DNA of 64,000 nt from Streptomyces sp. 846.5 (GTDB lineage Bacteria > Actinomycetota > Actinomycetes > Streptomycetales > Streptomycetaceae), in assembly GCF_004365705.1 (NCBI RefSeq), contig NZ_SOBN01000001.1, forward strand, positions 1,628,555-1,692,554, in the 5' to 3' direction. The notes beneath the pieces were generated by a model, which had not been told where the DNA came from, searched no databases, and saw only the letters and a list, made by a program, of their open reading frames with translations. A program made the translations under genes and the position numbers. Below are positions 32,274 to 41,670 of the stretch, piece after piece; within the stretch, counting starts at the first letter, position 1, and each line of letters opens with the position of its first letter.

Positions 32274-33932
32274 TCAGCGCACCGGCAGCACCTTGGTGCC
32301 CTCCTCGCGGACGGCCTTCAGCTGCTGCGGGTTCAGGCCCAGCAGGGCCAGGATGGTCGGCGCGATCTGGGTGGTGTGGACGGTGGCCCCGTCGACGACC
32401 CGGTCCGGGGTGCCTGCGCCGGAGACCACCAGCGGCACGTTCAGGTCGTCCGCGTGGCCGCCGCCGTGCTCGGCGACCTTCTTGGTCCCACCGGTGTAGA
32501 CGACGCCGTACTGGGCGACGCCGAAGATGTCGGGGACCCGGGCGTCACCGGGCTTGACCCCGAAGAAGTGCGCGGCGTCAGCACCGGCGTAGACCTTGGT
32601 CAGGCCGCCGTGGGTGTAGGCCTTCGCCTTCTTGTTGATGTCGGTGCCGGTGCCGCTCTGCGCCAGCAGGTACGCCTTGGCGAATTCGGTGGCGGCCTTG
32701 GAGCGGTCCGAGAGCCAGAGCAGCATGGCGTCGTCGTCCACCGCGTGCGCCACCAGGTCGGCGGCGCTGGGGTGGAGCTTCTTCCAGGCGGCGTTCAGGC
32801 CGTCCAGCAGCGCGCCGTCGTCGATCCGGGTGAGCGCGGCCGGGTCGGTGGGCGACTGGCCGTGCTTGGCGGAGAGGATGATCGTGGTGCTGCCGTCCAG
32901 GTGCTGCTTGTGGATCTCCGCGGTGAGCGCGCCGATCTGGGCGTTGATGTAGTCCAGGTTGTTCTGCAGCAGCGGGCCGGGAACGTTCTTGGCGGTGTAG
33001 CCGCCGGTCAGCCCGTCCGAGGTGGGGAGCTTCTCGGCGGTGGACACGGACTGGAAGTTCATACCGAAGATGGCCGGGGTGCCGACCTTCTGCGAGCGCG
33101 AGTGGTCGTAGCCGTCGATCTCGTTGAGGACGGCCTTGACCTTGTAGCTGTCGTACTGCTGGGTGGCCTTGTTGTCGGTGGTCCAGTCGTTGCCGGCGGC
33201 GTAGCCGAGCGCGTTCGAGTTGATCTCCGGGGTGAACAGGTCCTGGACACCCGTTCCCGACGGACCGCTGAGGATGTCGTAGGCGGCGTGCTTGTCCGAC
33301 CATGCGGTCCGCAGACCGGCCTGGCGGGCCACCTCGAAGATGGTGTTCACCTGGAGGTACTGGTTCGGGTAGACCGGCTTGCAGGTCTTGGGGTCGACCG
33401 GGAGCTTGGTCGGGTCGATCAGCTTGGTCGGGTTGCCGGTCATCGAAAGGATGCTGCCGGGGAGGTTCTTCAGGCCCTGACCAGCGTCGATGGAGGCCTT
33501 GTTGATGTCCAGGTCCTCGGTGAGGTCCACCTCGACACCGGGCTTGACGCCCTTGCAGCTGGTGGTCCCGGCCGGGAGCAGCGCCGCGTTGTAGGTGTCG
33601 TCGTAGTAGATCCCGGTGGTGCCGGGGCCGCCGCCGGTGGCCTGGGCGACCATGCCGGGGAAACTGTCCGAGGGGTTGGTGGTCTTGGCGTTGGTGTACT
33701 GGACACCGCCGCGGACCAGCTTGGCCAGCGCCGACTGCGGGTGCCTGGCGATGTACCAGGTCAGGTCGGACTGGTGCAGGCCGTCCACCGAGATCAGCAG
33801 CACATGCTTGGCCGCGGCACGGTGTGCGGCCGACGCGGCCGACGCCGCGCCGGCGGGACTGGCGAGGAAAGCCCCGCCGATCAGTCCGGAGGCGCCGAGG
33901 ACGGCGGCCAGGCGAAGGTAACGACGGGTCAC
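32274..33932 (-). CDS. Secreted alkaline phosphatase-superfamily phosphodiesterase/pyrophosphatase
   Basis: 552 aa with a signal peptide (YLRLAAVLGASGLIGGAFLA). The type I phosphodiesterase layout is present: metal Asp in LLISVDGLHQSDL, the nucleophile region TTNPSDSFPGM, a metal pair in ILSAKHGQSP, and a late metal His in VAEHGGGHADDLNVPLVV. It would hydrolyse phosphodiesters or nucleotides outside the cell in phosphate scavenging. GTG at 33932 is preferred over two upstream ATGs because AGGAG lies six bases before it and the signal peptide begins there. The usual D-H pair is K-H here, a variant I believe occurs in related secreted homologues. No convincing PHO box was seen upstream. Confidence 0.85.
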   Translation of the reverse strand: MTRRYLRLAAVLGASGLIGGAFLASPAGAASAASAAHRAAAKHVLLISVDGLHQSDLTWYIARHPQSALAKLVRGGVQYTNAKTTNPSDSFPGMVAQATGGGPGTTGIYYDDTYNAALLPAGTTSCKGVKPGVEVDLTEDLDINKASIDAGQGLKNLPGSILSMTGNPTKLIDPTKLPVDPKTCKPVYPNQYLQVNTIFEVARQAGLRTAWSDKHAAYDILSGPSGTGVQDLFTPEINSNALGYAAGNDWTTDNKATQQYDSYKVKAVLNEIDGYDHSRSQKVGTPAIFGMNFQSVSTAEKLPTSDGLTGGYTAKNVPGPLLQNNLDYINAQIGALTAEIHKQHLDGSTTIILSAKHGQSPTDPAALTRIDDGALLDGLNAAWKKLHPSAADLVAHAVDDDAMLLWLSDRSKAATEFAKAYLLAQSGTGTDINKKAKAYTHGGLTKVYAGADAAHFFGVKPGDARVPDIFGVAQYGVVYTGGTKKVAEHGGGHADDLNVPLVVSGAGTPDRVVDGATVHTTQIAPTILALLGLNPQQLKAVREEGTKVLPVR

Positions 33933-34124
33933 GAGGATCTCCTGGGAACTCATGGTGCGTGGCATGGGAGCAAGCTGCGAACAGTGCCCGGGCCATGAGT
34001 AGTGCGCCGCCGTGTACGAGGAGCAGCGTGCGCATGAACGGCCGACGAATCAACCCGACTCACACCCTTCTCCTGCCTCCGCCGCCTCCGTCCGCCGGTC
34101 CTTCGGGTACCGCTCAGCCGAGGG

Positions 34125-34787
34125 TCAGCTGGGCAGGGGCGCCTTCCGAACCACCAGATACGCCTGCGGCGTGGGCTCGTACCCCACCGGCTCGCGCACC
34201 AGCCGGGCCACCGGCTCGAACCCGGCGTCCGCCAACAGCTCGGCAGCCAGGTCGGGCCGCAACCGGTAGGCGTCGAGCGAGATCGTGTGCCCGTAGCCCT
34301 GTTCCAGATGCCGGATCCCGTCACCGGCCTGGAACGCCAGCAGGGCGTATCCCCCGGCGGCGAGCACCCGGTGGAACTCCGCGAACACCACCGGCAGCTG
34401 CTTCGGCGGGGTGTGGATGACGGAGTACCAGGCGACGACACCGCCGAGTGTCCCGTCCCCGAGGTCCAGCGCCATGATCGAGCCCATCTCGAATCGCAGC
34501 CCGGGATGCTCCTTCCGCGCCACCGCCACCATCCCCGGTGACAGGTCCACCCCGAACGCGTCCACCCCCAACGACGCCAGATGCGCCGTCACCCGCCCCG
34601 GCCCGCACCCGAGATCCCCGACCGGCCCCTCCGCACCGGATCCCCGCACCAGGTCGACGAAGGCAGCCAGCATGGCCCGGTCGAACGGCTTGCCGTCGAG
34701 CTCGTTCCGCAGCAGCGCGGCGTAGTCGGCGGCGACGGTGTCATAGGCAGTACGGGTCGCCTGCAGGAAGGGGGTGTCGGCAGTCAT
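34125..34787 (-). CDS. SAM-dependent class I methyltransferase
   Basis: 220 aa. Motif I VGDLGCGPGRVTAHLASLGV, acidic turn FGVDLSPGMVAVA, motif II/III segment GGVVAWYSVIHTP and LAAGGYALLAFQ are all present. The protein is of the small UbiE/YafE-like group with a Tyr-rich N-terminal helix (TRTAYDTVAADYAALL). Substrate is unknown. It stands alone, 83 bases downstream in the minus direction from the LacI gene end, with ATG at 34787 having a weak GAG element upstream. Confidence 0.88.
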   Translation of the reverse strand: MTADTPFLQATRTAYDTVAADYAALLRNELDGKPFDRAMLAAFVDLVRGSGAEGPVGDLGCGPGRVTAHLASLGVDAFGVDLSPGMVAVARKEHPGLRFEMGSIMALDLGDGTLGGVVAWYSVIHTPPKQLPVVFAEFHRVLAAGGYALLAFQAGDGIRHLEQGYGHTISLDAYRLRPDLAAELLADAGFEPVARLVREPVGYEPTPQAYLVVRKAPLPS

Positions 34788-34870
34788 GAGCGGGGACTCT
34801 AGCGCGCAGCCGTCGTTGCAGCGGATACGCGCCCCGCCTCCCCTACCGCCTCCACCACCCTTCCGTCCCC

Positions 34871-35899
34871 TCAGGCCGACGCCCGCACGATCAGCTCCGT
34901 CGGCAGGATGACCGAGGCCGGGGGCTCGCCCGCGATCAGGGACTGGAGCACTCGGACCATCTCGGCGCTGATCCGGTCCCAGGGCTGGCGGACCGTGGTC
35001 AGCGGGGGGCGGGTGCTCGCGGCGATGGTGGAGTCGTCGAAGCCGCCGACGGCCACGTCCTCCGGCACCCGGCGTCCGGCCTGCTCCAGGACGGCCAGGG
35101 CGCCGTCCGCCATCAGGTCGGAGGCGACGAAGACCGCGTCCAGATCCGGGGCGGCGGACAGCAGCGCGGCCATCGCGGCCTCGCCGCCGGCCCGGCTGTA
35201 GTCGCCCTCGGCGACCAGCGCCGGGTCCTGCGGCAGGCCGGCCTCGGCCAGGGTCTCCCGGTAGCCGGTGAGCCGGTCCACCCCGCCCGGAGTGTCCAGC
35301 GGGCCTGTGATGGTGGCGATCCTGCGGCGGCCCGTGCCCAGCAGGTACCGCACCATCGCCCTGGCCCCCTCGTGGTCGTCCGCGGCGACGTAGGGCGTGG
35401 TCGAGGTGTGCCCCAGCGGCTTGCCGCAGGCGACGACCGGCATCCGGGCCTCGTCCAGCAGCTCCACCATCGGGTTGCCGGAGTGCGAGGAGACCAGCAG
35501 GACGCCGTCGACATGCCCCGAGGTGATGTAGCGCCCTATCCGGCGGCGCTCCTCCTCGGTTCCCGCGATCATCAGCAGCAGCGGGATGTCGTGCTTGGCG
35601 AGGGCCGTGGTGCAACCGCGCAGCAGCTGGTTGAAGTTGGGGTCCTCGAAGAAGCGCGCCTGCGGCTCGGTGAGCAGGAAGGCGACCGAGTCGGAGCGCT
35701 GGGTGACCAGGCTGCGGGCATGGCGGTTGACGACGTATCCGGTCTTGCGGATGGCGGCGTTGACCGCCTTCAGCGCCTCCGGGCTGACGTTGTGCCCGCC
35801 CTGCAGCACCCGGGAGACGGTGCCGCGGGAGATCCCCGCCTCACGGGCGACGTCGTGGATGGTCGGCGGCCGGCGACGGGCCGGCGTTGCTTCGGTCAT
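34871..35899 (-). CDS. LacI/GalR-family transcriptional repressor
   Basis: 342 aa. N-terminal HTH (TIHDVAREAGISRGTVSRVL followed by the hinge VNRHARSLV) and a periplasmic-binding-protein-type sensor domain (DSVAFLLTEPQARFFEDPNF, DGVLLVSSHSG, AGGFDDS-type IAVGGFDDSTIAASTRPPLT). It lies at the end of the SBP-permease-permease unit on the same strand, opposite the GH42 beta-galactosidase. The palindrome at 39270-39285 in the divergent promoter region is the obvious operator. It most likely represses uptake and hydrolysis of a beta-galactoside until the sugar binds. Confidence 0.92.
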   Translation of the reverse strand: MTEATPARRRPPTIHDVAREAGISRGTVSRVLQGGHNVSPEALKAVNAAIRKTGYVVNRHARSLVTQRSDSVAFLLTEPQARFFEDPNFNQLLRGCTTALAKHDIPLLLMIAGTEEERRRIGRYITSGHVDGVLLVSSHSGNPMVELLDEARMPVVACGKPLGHTSTTPYVAADDHEGARAMVRYLLGTGRRRIATITGPLDTPGGVDRLTGYRETLAEAGLPQDPALVAEGDYSRAGGEAAMAALLSAAPDLDAVFVASDLMADGALAVLEQAGRRVPEDVAVGGFDDSTIAASTRPPLTTVRQPWDRISAEMVRVLQSLIAGEPPASVILPTELIVRASA

Positions 35900-35967
35900 C
35901 TGCGGTGACGGTTCTTCCTCGGGTAAGGGCTGCTGAGGGTGCTGCTGGCGGCTCTGCTGATGCCTGA

Positions 35968-36864
35968 TCAGGACTTTACGGCCCCGGAGAGCAGGTCGAG
36001 GCGCCAATAGCGCTGGAGCGACAGGAACAACGCGATCAGCGGCAGCACCGAGATCAGCGAGCCGGTGATCACCAGGGTGTACAGCGCGGGCGCGGCCGCG
36101 CCCTGCTTCAGCAGCGTGAACAGGCCCACGGTCACCGGGAATTTGCTGTCGTCGCCGAGCATGATGAAGGGCAACAGGAAGTTGTTCCAGATCGCGACGA
36201 ACTGGAACAGGAACACGGTGACCAGGCCCGGCATCATCATCGGCAGCCCGACCGAGCGGAAGGTGCGCCACTCGGAGGCGCCGTCGATCCGGGACGCCTC
36301 CAGCAGCTCGTCGGGGATGGCGCCGGCGGCGTAGATCCTGGCGAGGTAGATGCCGTAGGGGCTGAGGATGCTGGGAATCAGCACGGACCAGTAGCTGTCG
36401 GCCAGCCCGGCCTTGGCCATCAGCAGGTACTGCGGGATGGCCAGCACCACCGGCGGCATCAGCACGCCGGCCAGCAGGGTGTTGAAGATGGCACTGCGCC
36501 CCGCGAAGCGGTACTTGGCCAGGGCGTACCCGCTGATGCCGGAGACCGCGGCCGAGAGCAGCGCACCGATCCCGGCGTAGAAGGCGGAGTTCAGCATCCA
36601 GGTCCAGAACTCGCCGTTCCGGTAGGCGCTGAGATCGCGGAGGTTGGAGAGCAGGCCGGTGCCGGGGAAGAGGGTGAAGGTGGAGAACAGCTGTGCGCTG
36701 CTCTTGGTGGCGGCGATGAGCACCCACACCACCGGGATCAGGCAGTAGACCGCCCCGGCGAGCAGCCCGAGGGTGGGCGCCCAGCCGATGCTGCGGAGCC
36801 GGGAGGTGAGCGGGGAGCCGCTCAGGGGCACGGTGACGCCGGTGGCGTCCTGGGTCATCGTCAC
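35968..36864 (-). CDS. Sugar ABC transporter permease (MalG-type)
   Basis: 298 aa, six helices. The ATPase-contacting EAA loop is EASRIDGASEWRTFRSVGLP, with the conserved Gly. It is the partner of the MalF-type permease upstream. GTG at 36864 overlaps that gene's stop (GTGA) with GGGGAG five bases before it; an ATG six bases on is an alternative. No ATPase is encoded in the cluster, so it must use a shared ATPase such as MsiK, the usual arrangement in streptomycetes. Confidence 0.9.
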   Translation of the reverse strand: MTMTQDATGVTVPLSGSPLTSRLRSIGWAPTLGLLAGAVYCLIPVVWVLIAATKSSAQLFSTFTLFPGTGLLSNLRDLSAYRNGEFWTWMLNSAFYAGIGALLSAAVSGISGYALAKYRFAGRSAIFNTLLAGVLMPPVVLAIPQYLLMAKAGLADSYWSVLIPSILSPYGIYLARIYAAGAIPDELLEASRIDGASEWRTFRSVGLPMMMPGLVTVFLFQFVAIWNNFLLPFIMLGDDSKFPVTVGLFTLLKQGAAAPALYTLVITGSLISVLPLIALFLSLQRYWRLDLLSGAVKS

Positions 36865-37787
36865 TGCTGCTCCCCATAGGCACGGCTGCCGACCAGCTTC
36901 AGGAATCCGAAGGAGATCGCCAGGGTCACCGCCGCGATGACCACCGAGGTGGCCGAGGCGGAGTAGATGTCACCACGCACGAAGGCGTCGCGGTAGACCT
37001 TCATCAACGGGCTCCAGGTGGAGGAGATGCCGTTGGTCAGGGGCCGCAGGGTGGTGGGTTCGCTGAACACCTGAAGCGTGGCGATCAGCGAGAAGAAGAA
37101 GGTGAGGACGAGCGAGGGGAGCACCATGGGGATCTTGATCCGCAGGGCGATCTGCAGCTCGGACGCGCCGTCGATCCTGGCGGCCTCGTACACCTCGGTG
37201 GGGAGGGCGCGCAGCGAGGTGTAGATGACGACCATGTTGAAGCCGGTGCCGCCCCAGACCGCGATGTTCGCCAGCGCGACGTACATGCCGTTGCCGGAGA
37301 GCAGCTGCGGGGCGCTCATGCCGAGCTTGCCGAGCAGGAAGTAGCCCGGGCTGGTGGTCGGCAGGTAGAGGAAGCCCCAGAGGAGGCTGGCCACCACGCC
37401 GGGGATGGCGTACGGGAGGAAGATCGCGATCCGCGAGAAGGCCCGGAGCCGGACCTTGTCGGCGTCCAGCAGCAGGGCGAAGAGCAGCGCCAGGCCCAGC
37501 ATGACCGGGACCAGCATCGCGCCGTAGACCAGCACCCGGACGGTGCCGTTCAGCAGTTCGGGGTCGCTGAGCGCCGAGGTGTAGTTGGACAGTCCGGCCC
37601 AGCCCTCGCTGCGCGAGCCCGGACCCAGCCCCAGCCCCTGGATGTGGATCTTGCGGAAGCTGAGGTAGCCCGCATAGCCGATGGGCAGGGCGAACATCAG
37701 CGCGAACAGCACGATCGCCGGTGCGAGGAATCCGAACGGCGCCAGTCTGAACATGCGACGCCTGGGGGGTGGGGCTGCCGTGGCCAT
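36861..37787 (-). CDS. Sugar ABC transporter permease (MalF-type)
   Basis: 308 aa, six helices after a short Pro/Arg-rich cytoplasmic head. The EAA loop is EAARIDGASELQIALRIKIP. The N-terminal segment FGFLAPAIVLFALMFALPIG is the first helix. ATG at 37787 is chosen because ACGGAG lies nine bases before it; longer frames are Pro-rich and unlikely. It forms the translocation channel with the MalG-type protein encoded next. Confidence 0.9.
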   Translation of the reverse strand: MATAAPPPRRRMFRLAPFGFLAPAIVLFALMFALPIGYAGYLSFRKIHIQGLGLGPGSRSEGWAGLSNYTSALSDPELLNGTVRVLVYGAMLVPVMLGLALLFALLLDADKVRLRAFSRIAIFLPYAIPGVVASLLWGFLYLPTTSPGYFLLGKLGMSAPQLLSGNGMYVALANIAVWGGTGFNMVVIYTSLRALPTEVYEAARIDGASELQIALRIKIPMVLPSLVLTFFFSLIATLQVFSEPTTLRPLTNGISSTWSPLMKVYRDAFVRGDIYSASATSVVIAAVTLAISFGFLKLVGSRAYGEQQ

Positions 37788-37890
37788 GGGGCGCGGCTCC
37801 GTTCCAGGGGTTGAGGGGTAAGGGTTGGGCCCCCGCCCGGGTGGAGGCACCAGCCCGGGCGGGGGAGTCACAGTGGCGCTACCGGTGATA

Positions 37891-39216
37891 TCAGCCGGCG
37901 ACCTTGAAGCCCTGCTTCTGCATGTCGGCCAGGGTGGTCTGGTCCATGCTGTTCAGCGCGGCCACGAAGTCGCTCTTGTTCTGGGCGGCCTTGCCGAAGG
38001 CGTCCTTGAAGGCGCTGTAGGCGACGTTGACGTTGGGTCCCCAGGCGGCGGGGGCCGTGGTCGCGGCGATCTTGGCGGCGGTGGTGAAGAAGTCGGGCTG
38101 GTTGCTGAAGAAGTCCGGCGCGGTGGCCAGGGCGCCGCCGGTCTGGGCGTCGCTCGCGGCCGGGTACACGTAGGAGTCCTTGACCAGCGCGGCGACGGCC
38201 GTCGGGTCGGTGTTCAGCCACAGTGCGAACTGGGCCGCCGCGTCCTGGTGCTTGGAGTTGTTGGTGACGGCCGTGGACGAGCCGCCCCAGCTGCCGGTGA
38301 CGTTGGCGCCGGCGGTCCACTGCGGCAGCGGGGCCATGGCCCACTTGCCCTTGGTGGAGGGGGCGCTGCTGCTGAGCACGCCGGGGGCCCAGACCGCACT
38401 GACCCAGGCGATCTGGGAGCCGTCGTCGAGGGCCTTGCTCCAGGCCGGGGTGTACATCGGCTGGTTGTCGATGGTGCCGTTCTTGACCAGGTTGCCCCAG
38501 AAGGTGGCCACCTTCTGGGTGGCCGCGTCGTTGATGCCGACCTTCCAGGTGTCACCGCTGGTGGTCCACCAGGAGGCGCCGGCCTGCTGGGCGAGGCCGG
38601 CGAAGAGGCCGGCGTCGTTGCTGGAGAAGGTGGTGAGGGACTTCTTCGGGTCCGCCGCGTGCAGCTTCGCCGCGTCGGCCGCGAACTGGTCCCAGGTGGT
38701 GGGGACGGTCAGCCCGTACTTGGCGAAGAGGTCCTTGCGGTAGAAGAACATCAGCGGGCCGCTGTCCTGCGGGATCGCGTAGACGGCGTTGCCGCCGAGG
38801 GTGACCTGCTTCCAGATGCCGGCCGCGAACTTGCTGGACGCGGAGCCGTCCTGCTTGGAGATGTCGGCGAGGACGTTGTTGCTGACCAGGGTGGGCAGCG
38901 CCTGGTACTCGGCCTGCACCAGGTCGGGGGCGCCGCCGGCCTTGGCCGCGGTGATCACCTTGGTGAGCAGGTCGTCGCCGGAGGCCTGCTTCTCGACGGT
39001 GACCTGGATGTTCGGGTGGGACTTGTTCCAGATCGCGACGACCTGGTCGAGACCGGGGGCCCAGGCCCAGTAGGTGAGCTTGACCGGACCAGAGGCCGTG
39101 GCCTGGGCGGTGGCACCCGACGAAGAAGTGGAGCTGCTGCTGCAGCCGGCGAGAAGAGCGGTGGCGACACCGGCGGCCGTCAGGCCGAGGGCGATGCGAC
39201 GGTGCATCGTAAGCAT
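37891..39216 (-). CDS. Extracellular sugar-binding lipoprotein (SBP family 1)
   Basis: 441 aa. Basic head, hydrophobic helix and lipobox LLAGC, then a family 1 solute-binding fold: VKLTYWAWAPGLDQVVAIWN, AGGAPDLVQAEYQALPTLVS, YAIPQDSGPLMFFYRKDLFA and GSWGGSSTAV. Aromatic residues (YWAW, WWTT) are typical of oligosaccharide pockets. ATG at 39216 has GGAG five bases upstream. First gene of the leftward unit, controlled from the shared promoter region with GH42. Given its neighbour, the ligand is likely a galactose-containing oligosaccharide. Confidence 0.92.
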   Translation of the reverse strand: MLTMHRRIALGLTAAGVATALLAGCSSSSTSSSGATAQATASGPVKLTYWAWAPGLDQVVAIWNKSHPNIQVTVEKQASGDDLLTKVITAAKAGGAPDLVQAEYQALPTLVSNNVLADISKQDGSASSKFAAGIWKQVTLGGNAVYAIPQDSGPLMFFYRKDLFAKYGLTVPTTWDQFAADAAKLHAADPKKSLTTFSSNDAGLFAGLAQQAGASWWTTSGDTWKVGINDAATQKVATFWGNLVKNGTIDNQPMYTPAWSKALDDGSQIAWVSAVWAPGVLSSSAPSTKGKWAMAPLPQWTAGANVTGSWGGSSTAVTNNSKHQDAAAQFALWLNTDPTAVAALVKDSYVYPAASDAQTGGALATAPDFFSNQPDFFTTAAKIAATTAPAAWGPNVNVAYSAFKDAFGKAAQNKSDFVAALNSMDQTTLADMQKQGFKVAG

Positions 39217-39269
39217 GGACACTCCAACGGACGATGACGTCCGCACCATGCGGACTGTCGTCTCAGTCA

Positions 39270-39312
39270 CTGTGAGCGTTCACAGTACGGAAACCAACAC
39301 GACACTTGTCAA
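39270..39312 (-). promoter_or_regulatory. SBP promoter with LacI-type operator CTGTGAGCGTTCACAG
   Basis: The 16-base near-perfect palindrome at 39270-39285 is a typical LacI-family operator. Read leftward, TTGACA (39307-39312) and TACTGT (39282-39287) are spaced by 19 bases, and the -10 overlaps the operator. The LacI gene at the end of the operon is the likely binding protein. Confidence 0.72.
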
Positions 39313-39417
39313 GAGTTGTTGCAATCCGGTTATCCAAGGGCCTGCAAATCCCGACTTTCCGGCAGTGAGCAGCTCAGATGTGTCGAGTGATCAACAAAAT
39401 CCAACATGACGCACCAC

Positions 39418-39447
39418 TTGCCAAAGCCCCATACGCATCGGTTAGCG
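39418..39447 (+). promoter_or_regulatory. Candidate GH42 promoter
   Basis: TTGCCA (39418-39423) and TTAGCG (39442-39447) are separated by 18 bases, 43 bases before the GH42 ATG. A partly symmetric CGTGTGCACGTT follows at once and may be a second, weaker operator. Tentative. Confidence 0.3.
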
Positions 39448-39489
39448 TGTGCACGTTCCCAGCCCTCTCGCTTCCGCAGGAGTCCCGTC

Positions 39490-41574
39490 ATGCCCCCGAA
39501 ACCCACTCGGCTCCCCACGCGACTCCTGGGACGCGGCCTCGCGTTCGGCGGCGACTACAACCCCGAGCAGTGGCCCGAGGAGGTCTGGGCCGAGGACATG
39601 GCCTTGATGCGCGAGGCCGGAGTGAACGCCGTGAGCGTCGGCGTCTTCTCCTGGGCCCTGCTGGAGCCCTCCCCGGGCGTCTTCGAGTTCGGCTGGCTGG
39701 ACCGGCTGCTGACCATGCTCCACGACAACGGCATCTCGGTGGCCCTGGGCACCCCTACGGTCGTGCCGCCGGCCTGGTTCTACGAGCGCCACCCGGAGGC
39801 GCTGCCGGTCACCAAGGACGGCCAGCGGCTGGCCTTCGGCGGACGCGGTGCGATCTGCCACAGCTCCCCCGCCTACCGGCAGGCCGCCACCGGCATCACC
39901 ACCGCCCTCGCCGAGCGCTACGCAGACCACCCGGCGCTGGCCCTCTGGCACGTCCACAACGAGTACGGCGCACCGGTCGCCGCCTGCTACTGCGAGCAGT
40001 CGGCCGTGGACTTCCGCCGCTGGCTGCGCGAGCGCTACCAGACCCTGGCGGGGCTGAACGAGGCCTGGGGCACCGTCTTCTGGGGCCAGCGCTACACGTC
40101 CTGGTCGCAGATCGAGCCGCCGCGCCGCACCCCCACCGCCGGCAACCCGGGCCACCAGCTCGACTTCAAGCGCTTCAGCAGCGACGCCATGCTCGCCAAC
40201 TTCACCGCCGAGCGCGACATCCTGCACCGGCTCGCTCCGGACACCCCGGTCACCACCAACTTCATGACCGCGCTCAGCCAGGGCCGCAATGTCGACTACT
40301 GGGCCTGGGGCCGCGAGGTGGACCTGGTCTCCAACGACCACTACCTGGTCGCCGAGGCCGAGCGCACCCACGTCAACCTGGCGATGTCCGCGGACATCAC
40401 CCGTTCGGTGGCCTCCGGCGCGCCCTGGCTGCTGCTGGAGCACTCCACCGGGGCCGTCAACTGGCAGCCCCGCAACCTCGCCAAGGGCCCCGGCGAGCTG
40501 GGCCGCAACAGCCTGGCCCATGTCGCCCGCGGCTCCGAGGGGGCGATGTTCTTCCAGTGGCGGGCCTCCCGCTACGGCGCCGAGAAGTACCACTCGACCA
40601 TGCTGCCGCAGGCCGGGACGGACAGCCGGATCTGGCGCGAGGTGGTCCAGCTCGGCTCCGACCTGGAGCGGCTGGCCGAGATCCGCGGCACCAGGGTGCG
40701 GGCCGACGTCGCCGTGCTGTGGGACTGGCAGTCCTGGTGGGCCCAGGACCTGGAGTGGCGGCCCAGCGAGGACCACAGCGCCGAGGAGCGCGCCGACAGC
40801 TGGTACGAGGCCCTCTACGACCAGCACCTCACCGTGGACTTCGCCCACCCCGAGGCCGATCTGACGGCCTACCCGCTGGTGGTCGTGCCCGCCCTCTACC
40901 TCACCGAGACGGCGGCCGCGGAGAACCTGCGGCGCTATGTCGAGCAGGGCGGCGTGCTGGTCGTCTCCTACTTCTCGGGCATCGTGGACGGCACCGACAC
41001 CGTGCACCCCGGCCCCTACCCGGGCGCCCTGCGCGACGTCCTCGGGCTGACCGTGGAGGAGTTCCTGCCGCTGCGGGCCGGCCAGACGGTCGCTCTCGAC
41101 AGCACCGGAGCCGGCACCGGAACCGGCATCGGCACCGGGACCCCGGCCGGGGCCGGGGCCGAGCCGCTGAGCGGCGACGTCTGGACGGAGACCGTGGTGC
41201 CGCGCGGCGCCGAGACGGTGTGGCGCTACACCGACGGCCCGGCCGCGGGCGGACCGGCGATCACCCGGCACGCCCTGGGCGCCGGCCACGCCTGGTACGT
41301 CTCCACCCGGCTCTCCCCCGCCCAGCTGGCCCCGGTCCTCGCGCTGGCCGGCCAGGACGCCCGACTGCCCGACCGCAGCGAGCTGCCGCACGACGTCGAG
41401 GTCGTCCACCGCAGCGGCGAGGAGGGCGAGTACCTCTTCGCGATCAACCACACGGCGACCGAGGCCAAGGTCACCCTGCCCGTCCCCGGCACCGAACTGC
41501 TCACCGGGGAACGGGCCACGGGCTGCCTCCCGCTTCCCCCCGGATCCGTCCGCGTCGTCCGTCTGGAGGGTTGA
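39490..41574 (+). CDS. Intracellular GH42 beta-galactosidase
   Basis: 694 aa without a signal peptide. The barrel starts GLAFGGDYNPEQWPEEVWAE; the acid/base is E158 in WHVHNEYGAPV and the nucleophile E317 in LLLEHSTGAVNW. A zinc-type Cys set (CYCEQ) lies just after the acid/base. The trimerisation domain (RVRADVAVLWDWQSWWAQD) and a C-terminal beta-sandwich follow; an insert of repeated Thr-Gly (GAGTGTGIGTGTPAGAGAE) interrupts it around residue 540. AGGAG lies seven bases before the ATG. It would hydrolyse galactosides brought in by the divergent importer. Confidence 0.95.
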   Translation: MPPKPTRLPTRLLGRGLAFGGDYNPEQWPEEVWAEDMALMREAGVNAVSVGVFSWALLEPSPGVFEFGWLDRLLTMLHDNGISVALGTPTVVPPAWFYERHPEALPVTKDGQRLAFGGRGAICHSSPAYRQAATGITTALAERYADHPALALWHVHNEYGAPVAACYCEQSAVDFRRWLRERYQTLAGLNEAWGTVFWGQRYTSWSQIEPPRRTPTAGNPGHQLDFKRFSSDAMLANFTAERDILHRLAPDTPVTTNFMTALSQGRNVDYWAWGREVDLVSNDHYLVAEAERTHVNLAMSADITRSVASGAPWLLLEHSTGAVNWQPRNLAKGPGELGRNSLAHVARGSEGAMFFQWRASRYGAEKYHSTMLPQAGTDSRIWREVVQLGSDLERLAEIRGTRVRADVAVLWDWQSWWAQDLEWRPSEDHSAEERADSWYEALYDQHLTVDFAHPEADLTAYPLVVVPALYLTETAAAENLRRYVEQGGVLVVSYFSGIVDGTDTVHPGPYPGALRDVLGLTVEEFLPLRAGQTVALDSTGAGTGTGIGTGTPAGAGAEPLSGDVWTETVVPRGAETVWRYTDGPAAGGPAITRHALGAGHAWYVSTRLSPAQLAPVLALAGQDARLPDRSELPHDVEVVHRSGEEGEYLFAINHTATEAKVTLPVPGTELLTGERATGCLPLPPGSVRVVRLEG

Positions 41575-41602
41575 GGGGCCGCGCCAGACCTGACGACGGC
41601 GG

Positions 41603-41650
41603 ACGCGGACCGGCCCCGAGCGATCTTCCCCGCTCGGGGCCGGTCCGCGT
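41603..41650. terminator. Perfect 20-bp hairpin between convergent GH42 and phosphatase genes
   Basis: Bases 41603-41622 pair perfectly with 41631-41650 around an 8-base loop, between the GH42 stop and the convergent phosphatase stop. The strongest bidirectional terminator in the window. Confidence 0.85.
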
Positions 41651-41670
41651 GCTGTGCCTGGTCGAGCCGG

